Positions 10,788 through 22,560 of a stretch of 64,000 bases of DNA are shown piece after piece. The notes below the pieces were generated by a model that was not told where the DNA came from, did not search any database, and was given only the letters and a program-made list of their open reading frames with translations. The DNA comes from Apodemus sylvaticus. Taxonomy: Eukaryota > Chordata > Mammalia > Rodentia > Muridae. How positions within the stretch are numbered: position 1 is the first letter of the stretch; each line of letters opens with the position of its first letter. Where the stretch lies: NCBI RefSeq assembly GCF_947179515.1, contig NC_067477.1:125009796-125073795 (forward strand). The letters run 5' to 3'. The position numbers were made by a program, and so were the translations under genes.

Positions 10788-11080
10788 CCCACCAAGGAGT
10801 GTACATGGAGGGATCCATGGCTCCAGATACAGATGTAGCAGAGGATGGCCTTGTCTGACATCAACGGGAGGGCAGGCCCTTGGTCCTGTGGAGGTTTGAT
10901 GCCCCAGCCCAGGTGGATGTTGGAACAGTATGGTGGGAGAGGGTGGGTGGGTGAGCACCCTCATAGAGGCAAAGGGGAGGATGGAGAGACAGATGTAGGA
11001 TGGGGGCTGGTGGAGGGCTAACCTGGAAGAAGGATATCATTTGAGATATAAACAAATGGAATGATAAATAAAAAAAGTGA
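10788..11080 (+). mobile_element. LINE-1 3'UTR fragment
   Basis: 'ggagtgtacatggagggatc' followed by 'gcagaggatggccttgtctg' is diagnostic of the mouse L1 3'UTR. The copy ends in a degraded A-rich tail. Confidence 0.88.
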
Positions 11081-11595
11081 TAATGGGGGGTTTGCTTCAA
11101 CCCTTTTGCTTCCAAATAATGACAAGGTGTTTCTATACCCACTCTAGCCCATTTTAGCTCCGGAATAAACAATAGAGACATAATAAATTTATTAACAAGC
11201 TATGAGCCCTGTAACTTGGCAGATACTCATCTATTCTAACTGCAGCATGCTAGCTTGGCTACATCCCAGCCATGTGACCCTTTTTTTGTAATCTGAATCT
11301 GAGTCTGAATCTTGCTCAGACTGGCTCTGTTCCATATGTGTCTTCATGGTGACTCTTCCCATGTCCCTCCACAGCTCTCTTCTCTGTCAGTCCCTCTGTC
11401 TGACAGTCCAGACAGTCTGTCTGTCTGTCCCTGTGTATATGTGTGCATGTGCATGTATCTTGTCTCTATCTTTCGTCTCCCAGGGACCCCCAACTGGGAC
11501 TGGAAGTCTTGCCTAGTTATTGGCTGATCAGCACTTTATTAAACCATCAGAGGTGATAGAAAACAATTTTTATACAACATTGAGATGCAATCAGA
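11081..11595. other. Unassigned stretch
   Basis: A short (GTCT)n run lies at about 11400-11432. No gene or clear repeat otherwise. Confidence 0.4.
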
Positions 11596-11812
11596 GCTGG
11601 GCGGTGGTGGCACATGCCTGTAATCCTCGTACTCGGGAGGTAGAGGCAGGTGGATTTCTGAGTTTGAGGCCAGCCTGGCTTACAGAGTGAGTTCTAGGAC
11701 AACCAGGGCTACACAGAAAAACCCTGTCTCAAAAAACAAAACAAAAAACAAAAACAAAACAAAAAACCAAAAATCCCCAAAAAACCCAAATAAAGGAAAA
11801 AGAAAAGAGGTA
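11596..11812 (+). repeat. B1 SINE with long A-rich tail
   Basis: A full-length B1 starts 'gagctgggcggtggtggcac', has the mouse-type 'gatttctgagtttgaggcc' core, and carries an AAAAC-rich tail of about 70 bases. Confidence 0.95.
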
Positions 11813-12028
11813 CAGAAATCAGAATCCATATACACAGTGTACAAAACCAACCCCTAATAGCTGCGTTCTGATTTTTTCCTTTCTTTTTTTTTAACTTATT
11901 AACTTTATGTTCTGCTCACTGCTCTCCCCTAGGCCACCCTTTCCCACAATCCTTACTTCATCCCCCTTGTCCTCTGTGCGGTGGACTCAGATTTCAAAAT
12001 CCCACTATTCTTTGAGAAAAATTACTGA

Positions 12029-12074
12029 GCCAGGAAGTGGTGGTGCTCATCTTTCATTCCAGCACTTGGAAAGC
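12029..12074 (+). repeat. B1 SINE 5' fragment joined to L1
   Basis: Only the first third of a B1 ('gccaggaagtggtggtgctc' through 'gcagaggcag') remains. It runs directly into L1 5'UTR sequence. Confidence 0.7.
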
Positions 12075-13661
12075 AGAGGCAGGCCATCTTCTCTCCAGTG
12101 ACTGAGCAGGTGGGTACAGAGTGCAGGGAACACAGGAGTGGCAGAGCAGCTGGGACAGGGTCCATCCAGGCTAAACCTGCACCCAGAAGCTGGGCAGCAC
12201 CACAGCCATCTGTGAGCCAATCCTGCCAGGGAGAACTGCACTGCAGGGTGTGATTTGACTCCCAGCTTTGGAGGTGAGGGCGCCATCTTCTCTCTAGCAA
12301 CTGAGCAGGTAGGACCAGCCAGGAGCACAGGGAACACAGGAGAGGCAGAGCAGATTTCAAACCAGAGACTATGAAAGCCACAAGAGCCTGGACAGATGTC
12401 ATACAGACCCTATGGGAACACAAATGCCAACCCAGACTGCTATTTCCAGAAAATCTGTCAATTACCATAGATGGAGAAACCAAGGTATTCCGTGACATAA
12501 AACAAATTTGCACAATATCTTTCCACAAATCCAGCCCTTCAAAGGATAATGAATGGAAAACACCAACAAAAGGAGGGAAACTACACACTAGAAAAAGCAA
12601 CAAATTAATCTTCTTTTAACAAACCCAAAAGAAGATAACCACACAAGCATAAAAATTACATCAAAAATTGCAGGAAGCAGCAATCACTATTTCTTAATAT
12701 CTCTTAACATCAATGGACTCATTTCCCCAATGAAAAGGCATACACTAACAGAGTGGATACATAAACAAGACCCAGCATTTTACTGGATACAGGAAACACA
12801 TCTCAGTGTCAAAGACAAACACTACCTCAGAGTAAAAGGCTGGAGACAAATTTTCCAAAGAAATGGTTTCAGGAAACAAGCTGGAGTAGCCATGCTGATA
12901 TCCAAGAAAACAGACTTTCAACCAAAAGTCATCAAAAACGACACGGAAGGACACTTTATACTCATCAAAGGAAAAATCTACCAAGAAGACCTCTCCATTC
13001 TGAACATCTATTCTCCAAATACAAGGGCACCGGCATTCCAAAAGGAAAGTTTACTGAAGCTTAAAGCACACATCGCACCCCACACAAAACTGTGGGTGAC
13101 TTTTTAGAATTTAATGAAAATGAAGGCATAACATACCAACACTTATGGGACACAATGGAAGCAGTGCTAAGAGGAAAACTCATTGCTCTGAGTGCCTCCA
13201 AAAAGAAGCTGGAGAGAGCATACACTAGCAGCTTAACAGCACACCTGAATGCTTTAAAACAGAGAGAAATTAATACATCCAAGAGGAGTAGAAGGCAGGA
13301 AAATATCAAACTCAGGGCTAAAATCAACCAAGTTGAAACAAAAAGAACTATACAACGAATCAACAAAACCAGAAGCTGGTTCTTTGAGAACATCAACAAG
13401 ATAGATAAACCTTTAGCCAGACTAGCCAGAGGGCACAGAGAAGGTATCCAAATTAACAAAATCAGAAATGAAAAGGGAGAAATAACAACAGAAAATGAGG
13501 AAATTTTAAAAAATCATCAGATTCTACTAAAAAAGCCTATACTCCACACAACTGGAAAATCTGGATGAAATGGACAATTTTCTAGAAACATACCAAATAC
13601 CAAAGTTAAATCAGGTTTATAGACCATCTAAATGATCTCATAACCCTAAATAAATAGAAGT
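12075..13661 (+). mobile_element. LINE-1 with promoter monomers and internal deletions
   Basis: Two imperfect promoter monomers lie at about 12085-12357 (the 'ccatcttctctc' word recurs 197 bp apart). They join abruptly to the last part of ORF1 (12362-12600; RNA-binding C-terminal region). ORF2 follows with its endonuclease start (12730-13105), then jumps to the segment starting FLEFNENEG at about 13107. The jump is at a GACTT word shared by both flanks in related copies, which suggests a microhomology deletion. The copy ends inside ORF2 and abuts an LTR-like sequence starting TGTGACC. Confidence 0.93.
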
Positions 13662-13960
13662 TGTGACCTCCCGCAGCCCTTGAATATCTGGCCCATTGTT
13701 CTCAAAGAATAGCAGCCCAGTCACCTGATGCCAGCTTCCTGCAGAACAAGCAGAACCAGTTTCCAGCTTTTGGGGAAGGGTCTTGGCCTGCCTATTTATC
13801 TCTGGAGAGACTCATTAAAGGTCGAGCTTTGAGCAAGAAATCATGTCAACATTTATGATTTTGTGTCCATGTGCTTCCCTTGCCACCCTGATTTTCAATC
13901 CCCATCTCTTCTTCCAGAGAACCCAGGCTGTTACCATGTAGCTGCAGGCTGCTAAAGAGT
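13662..13960 (+). mobile_element. LTR-like sequence
   Basis: It starts TGTGACCTCC immediately after L1 sequence, holds an ATTAAA poly-A-like signal near 13812, and is followed near 13962 by a 'tggtgcc' word that could be a decayed tRNA primer-binding site. No gag or pol frame follows clearly. Could also be an unrelated repeat. Confidence 0.4.
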
Positions 13961-16027
13961 GGTGCCAATGGATGGAACCCAGAAAGGCAGAGAATGAGGG
14001 AAGCTGTCTTGGGTGGTGCTCCATGGAAAAGGAAAAAGAAAAATGTTATGTATCCAGCACGGTAAGCAACAGAATTATTAATTTTATGGCTAAGAATGTC
14101 ATTTTTTCAAGGCTGTTGTTGCAGGTGTGCAAAAGAGATACAGGCTAGACTGGATCAGCTAGGGTGTGACAGCAAAATGGAACAGGGAATTAATTCAATT
14201 AGGCACGTGGTTTCACAGTCTAAGAACTGTATCAGGGAAGAGGAATAGTGCAAAAATAAAATAAAACAAAATAAAAAGAGTAAAATACAAAAAAAACCCA
14301 TATTTTAGAAATATGAAAGAGAGAAGGAACATGGATTGAATTCCCCAACAAGCACACTCCCCTTTCTATGTAGAGTTTTTTGGTCTCTGGTGTACACCAT
14401 GTCTTCATTTACGTTTGTGTCCTCTTTGTTTCATTGATTGAATGATTGTTGATCTGTTTCATGTTAATCAGAAAAACTGGTGAAGATTTCATCTGCTGGC
14501 AGTCTACCTCTCGATCTGGCCACAGTTTGTACAGCAGAGGCTGATTTAAAGCAGCCCAACAATAAAACGGGATTCAAACAAGGCTGGAGAAAAAAAGGCT
14601 GCTTCTTAAAGGGCCAGCAGCCTCAAGATTTAGAGAAAATTTGTTTGGTTTAAGTTATGAGATTCATTTAATCGCTTTATTCTTGCTTCTATTAGTCTTA
14701 ATGGTATAAAGTTTTACATATCTTGACTATAGAGTTAAAAGTTATTGGTTATGATTTAAAAGGTATAATGTTGGTAATAAAAGATTAGTATAAACTGGTA
14801 AATCAGGGTTGGAGCCATCTTAAACAGCAACACGAGGCATAATGCAACTCAATCTTTATTCTTGTTTATAATTGTTCTTAAAAGTATAAGTACGTTTTGC
14901 ATGTTTGGACTATAGAATATTGGCTTATAAATTATTCTACATGATTTCAAAGATTAAGGTTGGTAATAAGAGGTGAGTTTAGAGCTGGTAGCTCAGGGTT
15001 GGAGCCATGTGGAACACGTGGCATGATACAACCCAGGGAAAACACAGGCCTCTAAGATGGCCCTAAACAGGCATGGCATTTTGTAGGAATCTTATCCTAG
15101 AAATTGGACTTGTAGGGAATAGGATTTAAGATAATGTCTCTTTAATAAGTTACACTGTCATGCATTCAAACATGGGAACTGGGAGACAGACTTTGTGGTG
15201 TGGAAGTAATGCAATTGCCATTGATTTTAAAGAAAATAGATTAATTAAAATCGGGTTTTACTCTCCAAAGTTATAGTTATGATCTAATATTACAAGAGAA
15301 AATTAAGAGTTACAATGCCAGTGTGCCATTGGCTGCAGTTTGCAGTCTCGTTGGAGGCTCACGATTTTTAGCATGTTTTGTAATTGGGATGATTTTAAGA
15401 GTGATAAGGTTAAAAGCAGCTGTTGGCAGAATGGGCCTGTAGCGATTTTTTCACAAGATTATTGGTATGGTGGTAAAAGCAATTGTTTCTAACTTTAAAA
15501 GAGCATGAGCTAACTTTAAAAGAAACAACAAAGCAATTTCATTAAGATTTTTCCCTCAAGGAATGGCTAAATAGCCTTAACTTAGGTGAGAAAAAATGTT
15601 TTGTCTCTGCTTCAATACAAGAAGCTAGGATCTTAGATTTTTCAGAGTATATTGTTCATAGAATGTAATTACAGGCCTTTGCTCTTAACTATGGGCTTTT
15701 AAAATTTTTTAAGTAAGTGATTTTCAAAAGTTGGTAAGATAAATTAATTGGCTAAGACATTGCTTTAAGCTTCCCACAAAAGGATTTAAGCTCTGATGTT
15801 TTCAAAATAAATGATAAGAGACATAACTCAGAGAAAGCTACTGTAAGCATTTGTCAAACGGTTTATAACGTGTTCACTGCACTTCCTTGGCAAGGAGAAC
15901 ATTAACATAAAATCAGCTTTTTTCATCTCCAAATAAGGTTTTTACTTCCTTCAATAAAGATATTGGTGTGTTGGTAAAATGTTGTAAGATAAAAACATAA
16001 AGGTATCAAAAAATTTTTTTTAACTGA
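13961..16027. mobile_element. Probable decayed retroviral internal or unidentified repeat
   Basis: AT-rich DNA with no open frame of note. It contains an old tandem duplication of about 176 bp (units from about 14679 and 14855, each ending near '...cagggttggagccat'). Together with the preceding LTR-like segment I infer a decayed endogenous retrovirus, but no diagnostic protein motif is visible. Confidence 0.35.
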
Positions 16028-17815
16028 AAAGGCCAGCAAATATCTTCAACAAAATTATGGAAGAAAACTTCCCTAACCTAAAGAGAGAGATGCCCATGAA
16101 TAATATACAAGAAGCCTACAGAACTCAAAACAGACTGGACCTGAGCAGAAATACTTCCCGTCACATAATAATCAAAACCCTAAATGTACTAAACAAAGAA
16201 AGAATATTAAAGGCAGTAAGAGAAAAAGGTCAAGTAACATATAAAGGAAGACCTATCAGAATTACACCAGACATCTCACCAGAGACCATGAAAGCTAGAA
16301 GATCCAGGGCAGATCTCATGCAGACTCTAAGACAACACAAATGTCAGCCAAGATTACTATACCCAGCAAAACTCTCAATCACCATAGATGGAGAAACCAA
16401 GATATTCCATGACAAACCCAAATTTACACAATATCTTTCCCCAAACCCAGCCCTACAAAGAATAATAAGAGGAAAACTCCAATACAAGGAGGGAAACTAC
16501 ACCCTGGAAAAAGCAAGATAATAACCTTCTTTCATCAAACCCAAAAGAAGATAACCACTCAAATATAAAAATAACATCAAAAATGACAGGAAGTAATAAT
16601 CACTATTCCTTAATATCTCTTAACACCAATGGACTCGATTCCCCAATAAAAAGACACAGACTAACAGAATGGATAAGGAAACAGGACCCTACATTTTGCT
16701 GCATAAAGGAAACACACCTCAGTGTCAAATATAAAAACTACCTTAGAGTAAAAGGCTAGAAGACAATTTTACAAGCCAATGGTCTCAGGAAACAAGCCAG
16801 AGTAGCCATTCTAATATCAGATAGAAATGACTTTCAACCTAAAGTCATCAAAAGAGACACAGAAGGACACTTCTTGCTGGTCAAAGGAAAAATCCACCAA
16901 GAAGAACTCTCAATGCTGAACATCTACATGTCAAATGCAATTCATTCGTAAAAGAAACTTTACTAAAGCTCAAAGCACACATTGCACCTAACACAATAAT
17001 TGTGTGTGACTTCAACATTCCACTATCCTCAATGGACCAATCAGGAAAACAGAAACTAAACAGGGACACAGTAAAACTAATTGATGCTTTGGACCAATTG
17101 GATTTGATTGATATTTATAGAACATTTTACCCTAAAGCAAAAGAATATACCCTTTTCTCAGCACCTCATGGTACCTCCTCCAAAATCAACCATATAGAGG
17201 CTGAACAATACTCTACTCAATGACACCTTGGCCAAAGAAGAAATAAAGAAAGAAATCAGAGACTTTTTAGAATTTAATGAAAATGAAGGCACAACATACC
17301 CAAATCTTTGGGACACAATGAAAGGAGTGCTAAGAGGAAAACTCATAGCCCTGAGTGCCTCCAAATAGAAACTGTAGAGACTATACACTAGCAGCTTAAT
17401 GACACACGTGAAAGCTCTGGAACAAAAAGAAGCTAATTCACCCAGGAGGAGTAGAAGACAGGAAATCATCAAGCTCAGGGCTGAAATCAATCAAGTGGAA
17501 ACAAAGAGAAACATACAAAGATTCAATGAATCCAGGAGCTGGTTCTTTGAGAAAATCAACAAGATAGATAAACCCTTAGCCAGACTGAGCAAAGGGCACA
17601 GAGAAAGTATCCAAATTAACAAAATTAGAAATGAAAAGGGGGATATAACAACAGAAACTGAGGAAATTCAAAAAAATCATCAGATCTTACTACAAAAGCC
17701 TATACTCAACACAACTGGAGAATCTGGAAGAAATGAACAATTTCCTAGACAGATACCAAATGCCAAAATTAAATCAGGAACAAATAGATCATCTAAAAAA
17801 TGTTTTAAGAGCCTG
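16028..17815 (+). mobile_element. LINE-1 fragment: ORF1 C-terminal half and ORF2 N-terminal third
   Basis: The ORF1 C-terminal half is open from 16057 to 16521 (RNA-binding region through EGNYTLEKAR). The inter-ORF spacer and ORF2 endonuclease region follow (about 16570-17220, several frame breaks), and ORF2 resumes at about 17265. At about 17200-17222 sequence is missing between SKINHI and the LNDTL region of intact relatives. The copy stops at about 17800, inside ORF2. Confidence 0.93.
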
Positions 17816-18068
17816 ATACAATGTTTGTTCCTTGTTTTAAACAGCAATCAAACTGATTATTATTGATGGTTAATCTATTACATGGCAAGCCTTTTTAGGC
17901 AAAATCAATAATGGGTATACAAAAGATAATTTGTTGCAATTTGCTTTTATATTTCTATACATACATCCTATAAGGACTACATATACTGTGGGAATCCCCT
18001 TACTATAGCACAGATAATTAAATTGGGTATTGTAGCTGCTATATATTTTTTCTTTGTTTTTTGTGATT
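17816..18068. other. Unassigned stretch
   Basis: AT-rich; nothing recognised. Confidence 0.4.
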
Positions 18069-18217
18069 TTTTTTTTCGAGACAGGGTTTCTCTGTATAGC
18101 CCTGGCTGTCCTGGAACTCACTCTGTAGAGCAGGCTGGCCTCGAACTCAGAAATCCACCTGCCTCTGCCTCCCAGAGTGCTGGGATTACAGGCTTGCACC
18201 ACTACTGCCTGGCTTAT
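18069..18217 (-). repeat. B1 SINE, antisense
   Basis: A full-length antisense B1: 'cgagacagggtttctctgt', the core 'ctcgaactcagaaatccacc' and 'gctgggattacaggcttgc'. Confidence 0.96.
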
Positions 18218-18263
18218 AGCTGCTGTTTTTAAAATGTTAAAAATGAAGCCTTTAGAAATACAT

Positions 18264-18303
18264 ACACACACACAGACACACGCGCGCACACACACACACA
18301 CAC
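18264..18303. repeat. (CA)n microsatellite with CG interruption
   Basis: Imperfect CACACA repeats interrupted by 'cgcgcg'. Confidence 0.9.
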
Positions 18304-18419
18304 CATGGATTAAAATTACTCAAAATTGTTCCTTCATTTTGATACTGCTAATTCTTAATTTTTATACTTGTTTATGCAAATATAATTTGAGTTAAAAAAA
18401 AAGATATGTTCTTTAAATA

Positions 18420-19433
18420 AATGACTATCCTCAGGATATTTGAGAACTGATCCAGTGCCAAAGTGAAGGGAGCAGTCTGCCCATAGGCTGTGACTGCAGA
18501 CTTTAATTTTTCTAAAACTTTAAAGTCAAGGGGCTTGTTTTGGCTCTGGCTTTTTCTGGGTATTTGTCTTTGAAATAAATCCTGAAGTTAGAGTGACCAT
18601 TTGTCCTTCTAACTCTCCTAGGTCCTTTAAGAGAGCTACTTGCTCCTTGCAGCTATCATTTGGCAGAGAGAAGAAATTTTTTTCAGTGGCTCTTCTGCTG
18701 GCAGCTTTCTCCTCCAAGCTGGCTTCCTCCCTGGGAGATAGAGTGTCATCACCTGAATTATGACTAGATTTCAGAGTTTATAGACAAGGATAGACGTTGG
18801 TCTTTTTGAGAAATAAGGTAAAAGAGCAGACATACACAGAGACTGTTTTAAATGTCCCTCCTCCATATCTGTCAGAGGTGGGAGGGATAAGAGAGCACAG
18901 AGACAGTGTATGGATGAGCACTTTTTCAGAGAACTAGATCCTGGAAGCCGGAGGAATTCTGAATAATGTCATTAATTAATCAGAGACCAGTAGTTAAAGG
19001 CAGTAACCAGAACTTTCCCCTGCCCCCCACCCTCCCATCCCTGATAAAAAGTTGCAGAGTAATCTCTAAAACAATTACTTACTCTAGCCATGTTTTCTTA
19101 TCTATGGTTCCTTCCTCTGGGAACCAGGGACAAATTTGTCTGACATAATACTTAAGACCCTAAGTACTTCTCAAGAAGTACCTAAGATCTCTTTTTATTA
19201 ACCCAGCCCTCGAATCTTGAGAGATCCCTTGAGCCTTAAAAAAGGCTGGATAAATTCTTGTCCCATGGGGTTTCACCTTCTGAGACATTGTTGCCATGGA
19301 GATTTTCCTCTGGCCTAGCACTGGCGGCTCAATCATGCCTTGAATTAATCCACTCCAGGAGCTGCACATGAAGAGCTCTTCCTTTTTTTTTTCCCTACGG
19401 CCTCCTTCCCCGTTGATGGATCCATGGGGGCAC
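18420..19433 (-). mobile_element. Endogenous retrovirus internal remnant, gag-like
   Basis: Read on the minus strand, this follows a U5-like LTR end at 19434 and runs through a purine-rich leader to a short open stretch (18717-18526) with a helical, Lys/Glu-rich composition that could be a gag remnant. No major-homology motif or Cys-His box is visible, so the gag call is an inference from position. Non-functional. Confidence 0.45.
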
Positions 19434-19944
19434 TATGTTGGGTGCCAGAGTGCCGGACCTGCAGGCCAGTCAACAGGGTCCCCGGAACTACCAAGGGAAA
19501 GGCGAGACACATGAGACAGGAGAGATGCACGTCTGTACATCTGTATTCTGATCAAGCTGTCAAATTTTATTTTTTTACAAAAGTTAATATAAAGGGAAGC
19601 TCACAAGGTTTGGGAGGGGTAAAGGGGGAACAATCTCAGGGGGTTGGCATCATTTCTAAGAAACAGTTTATCAAGAGTTTCTGGGGAAAGCTAGTTATTG
19701 CTGCTGGAATTTTGGCATGATAAAAAGGGGGTCATGAGGAGGTGAAGTGGAAAGGAGTTGCTATAGTAACCTATCCACAGGTAAGCTTCAAAAGAAGAAC
19801 ATTTTGAGATCTAAGTAAGAATGACTCCTGGCATCGAGATCTAAGTGAGAAGGAATCCTGGTATCGAGATCTCCTGGTATCGAGATCTAGGTGGAGATAG
19901 CTCCTGGTTTTGCATTGAGATCTAAGTAAAGATGGCTCCTGGCA
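19434..19944 (-). mobile_element. Retroviral LTR with tandem U3 repeats
   Basis: On the minus strand the LTR ends in CCCAACA at 19434. An AATAAA lies at 19566-19571 about 130 bp before that end, in the position expected for R/U5. The U3 side carries five GAGATCT words (plus-strand 19806, 19836, 19866, 19882, 19917) within about 30-35 bp imperfect repeats. A TG start is plausible near 19944 but not certain. ERV2/ERVK-type is my best guess; the subfamily is unknown. Confidence 0.55.
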
Positions 19945-19947
19945 TAC

Positions 19948-21118
19948 AAAGAACTCAAGAAGTTAGACTCCAGAGAACCAAATAACCCTATTATAAATGG
20001 CATTCATAGATAAACGAAGAATGCCCAACTAAGGAATACTGAATGGGTGAGAAACACCTAAAGAAATGTTCAACATCCTTAATCATCAGGGAAATGCAAA
20101 TCAAAACAACCCAGAGATTCCACCTCACACCAGACAGAATGGTCAGGATTAAAAACTCAGGGGACAGCAAATGCTGGAGAGGATGTGGAGAAAGAGGAAC
20201 ATTCCTCAATTGCTGGTGAGATTGCAAGTTGATAAAACCACTCTGGAAATTAGTTTGGTGGTTCCTCAGAAAATTGGACATAGTACTATGTAAGGACCCA
20301 GCTATACCACTCCTGGGCATATACCCAGAAGATGCTCTAACATGTAATAAGGACACATGCTTCACTATGTTCATAGCAGCCTTCTTTATAATAGCCAGAA
20401 GTTGGAAAGTACCCAGATGTCCTTCAACAGAGTAGAAGATACAGAAAATGTGGTACACTTATACAATGGAGTGCTACTCAGCTACTAAAATCAACGAATA
20501 AATGAAATTCTTAGCCAAATGGATGGAGCTAGAAAATGTCATCCTGAGTGAAGTAACCCAGTCACAAAAGAATACATATGGTATGCACTCACTGATAAGT
20601 GATTATTAGTCCAAAAGCTAGGAATACCCAAGAAACAACCAGAGACCACATGACCCTCAAGAAGAAGGAAGACCAAAATGTGTATTTTTTGATCCTTATT
20701 GGAAAGTGGATCAAAATATCCATGGTTCACAGCCAACCAATAGAATGAGCACAGGGTCCACCAATGGAGCAGCTAGAGAAAGGACCCAAGGAGCTCAAGA
20801 GCTTTGCAGTCCAGCAGGAGAAACAATATTTGTACCAACCAGTACCCCCAGATCTCCCAGGGACTAAACTCCCAACCAAACAGTACACACGGAGGGACCC
20901 TTGGCACCAGCTACATACATAGCAGACAATGACCATTTCAGACTTCAATAAGAGGAGAGGCCATTGGTCCTGTGAAGACTCAATTCTCCAGAATAGGGGA
21001 ATGCAAGTCAGGAAATATGGGGGGTGAGCAGGTGGAGGAGGGATAGAATGGTGGTTTTCAGAGGGGTAATGAGGAAAGGGGATACCATTTGAAATGTAAA
21101 TAAAGCAAATATCTAACA
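19948..21118 (+). mobile_element. LINE-1 3' part (ORF2 C-terminus and 3'UTR)
   Basis: The ORF2 C-terminal region is broken by frameshifts. Open pieces with IPLLGIYPEDA-like and FIAAFFIIARSWK motifs lie at about 20229-20435. The 3'UTR has the 'tttgaaatgtaaataaagc' end and closes in a short CA run at about 21118. Confidence 0.93.
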
Positions 21119-21132
21119 CACACACACATAAA

Positions 21133-21240
21133 AGAAAAGCAGTGACGGGCGGATCTCTGAGTTCCAGGGCAGCCTGGTCTACAGAGTAAGTTCCAGGGCT
21201 ACATAGAGAAACCCTCTCTGGAACACAAAGCAAGGAAACA
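21133..21240 (+). repeat. B1 SINE, 5'-truncated
   Basis: 'gcggatctctgagttccagg' through 'agagaaaccctctctggaac', with an A-rich tail. Confidence 0.8.
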
Positions 21241-21504
21241 AACAAAAAGAAAAAGAAAAAATTACTAAGAAAATACAAAGCCGCCTCACACATTCATCTA
21301 GGTTACTCAGTACCCTGAGTTCAGGCAGTGGGGCCTGATTACCTGAGCTTGATTCCTAGTACACATAAAGAAAAAGGAAAGAACCACCTCCTGAGGGTTG
21401 GGCTCTAGCATCCTCACCAGGTGGTAAATGACCACTGCCCATAGAAATGCCAGCAAATTATCTAGACTTTTATTTTGGGACTAAATGCCTTGTTCGCATT
21501 TGTG
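21241..21504. other. Unassigned stretch with a weak SINE fragment
   Basis: 'ggcagtggggcctgattacc' may be a degraded SINE. Nothing else is recognised. Confidence 0.35.
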
Positions 21505-21634
21505 TATATACACCAATGTACGCATAGCATGTGCATAGTCAGATGAGGGCTTCGGATTCCTACAACTGGAGTTACAGATGGCAGTCAGCATCCATGTGGT
21601 ACTAGGACCCAGGTCCTCTGCCAAGAGCAACAAG

Positions 21635-21635
<1 letters not shown>
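21505..21635 (-). repeat. B3 SINE, antisense, interrupted by microsatellite
   Basis: Antisense B3 body ('actggagttacagatggcag', 'aggtcctctgccaagagcaa') running into a CT repeat. Confidence 0.75.
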
Positions 21636-21636
<1 letters not shown>

Positions 21637-21700
<64 letters not shown>

Positions 21701-21723
21701 GTGTGTGTGTGTGTGTGTGTGTG
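21637..21723. repeat. Compound (CT)n-(GT)n microsatellite
   Basis: About 29 CT units switch, through 'cgctgt', to about 12 GT units. Confidence 0.97.
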
Positions 21724-21725
21724 TT

Positions 21726-21952
21726 TAAGATTTATTCATTATATGTAAGTACACTGAGGCTGTCTTCAGACACATTTTCTTCTAGCTCGGGCCCTGCTTG
21801 CTCACTGTAGCTATCTTCAGACACTTAAGAAGAGGGCATCAGATCTCATTACAGCTGGTTGTGAGCCATCATGTGGTTGCTGGGATTTGAACTCATGACC
21901 TTAGGAGGAGCAGTCGGTGCCCTTATCCTCTGAGCCATCTCTCCAGCCTTTT
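21726..21952 (-). repeat. B2 SINE, antisense
   Basis: 'aagatttattcattatatgt' at the tail end, 'tgtcttcagacacattttct' in the body, and the tRNA-like head 'ctgagccatctctccagcc' at the right end. Confidence 0.92.
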
Positions 21953-22390
21953 TGTGGAATGAGTACTCTTAACTGCTCAGTCCTCTCTGCAGCAGCCCTC
22001 CTGAACACTAAAAATAATAAATAAGATGAACAGCTAGGAGGACAACCACATCAGTGTCTGCCCTACAGACATATTCACACATGTATACACATGGATTCCA
22101 CATAGCCACAAAAAAACACATTTGAAAAAATTCAAGTTGCTTTTTAAAAAAAAGTCCAGCATTTGGTGATAGATACAAACTGAAAGATTCAAGAAGCTTA
22201 ACTGTAAGATTACTCACAGAGAAACATAGCTATATGCATCTTAATGAAACGATTAATGAAAACAGTCTTAAAACAAACTAAACTAGAGCCTAGCTTCAGA
22301 AGAGCATAATGCGGGAAACAGTGCCCCATAGGGTCCTGGATGCCCAAGAGAAAGGAAGAAGTCAGTGAGCCATGTAACACTGTTTTTAAA
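21953..22390. other. Unassigned stretch
   Basis: No recognisable gene or repeat. Confidence 0.4.
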
Positions 22391-22560
22391 AAGTATTTTT
22401 AAAGATTTATTTTATTTATGTATAAGAGTACACTGTTGCTGTCTTCAGAGACACAAGACGAGGGCATCAGATCCAATTCCAGATGGCTGTGATCCACCAT
22501 GAGGCTTCTGGAAATTGAACTCAGGACCTCTGGAAGAGCAGAGCCATCTCTCTAGCCCAT
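22391..22560 (-). repeat. B2 SINE, antisense, partly deleted
   Basis: 'aaagatttattttatttatg' tail, 'gctgtcttcagagacacaag', then a shortened head ending 'gagccatctctctagccc'. Confidence 0.88.

Noticed and set aside
13955..13985. Certain tRNA primer-binding site of a retrovirus
   Set aside because: Only 'tggtgcc' matches well, and the preceding LTR end does not show a clear CA, so it is kept as a low-confidence hint only.
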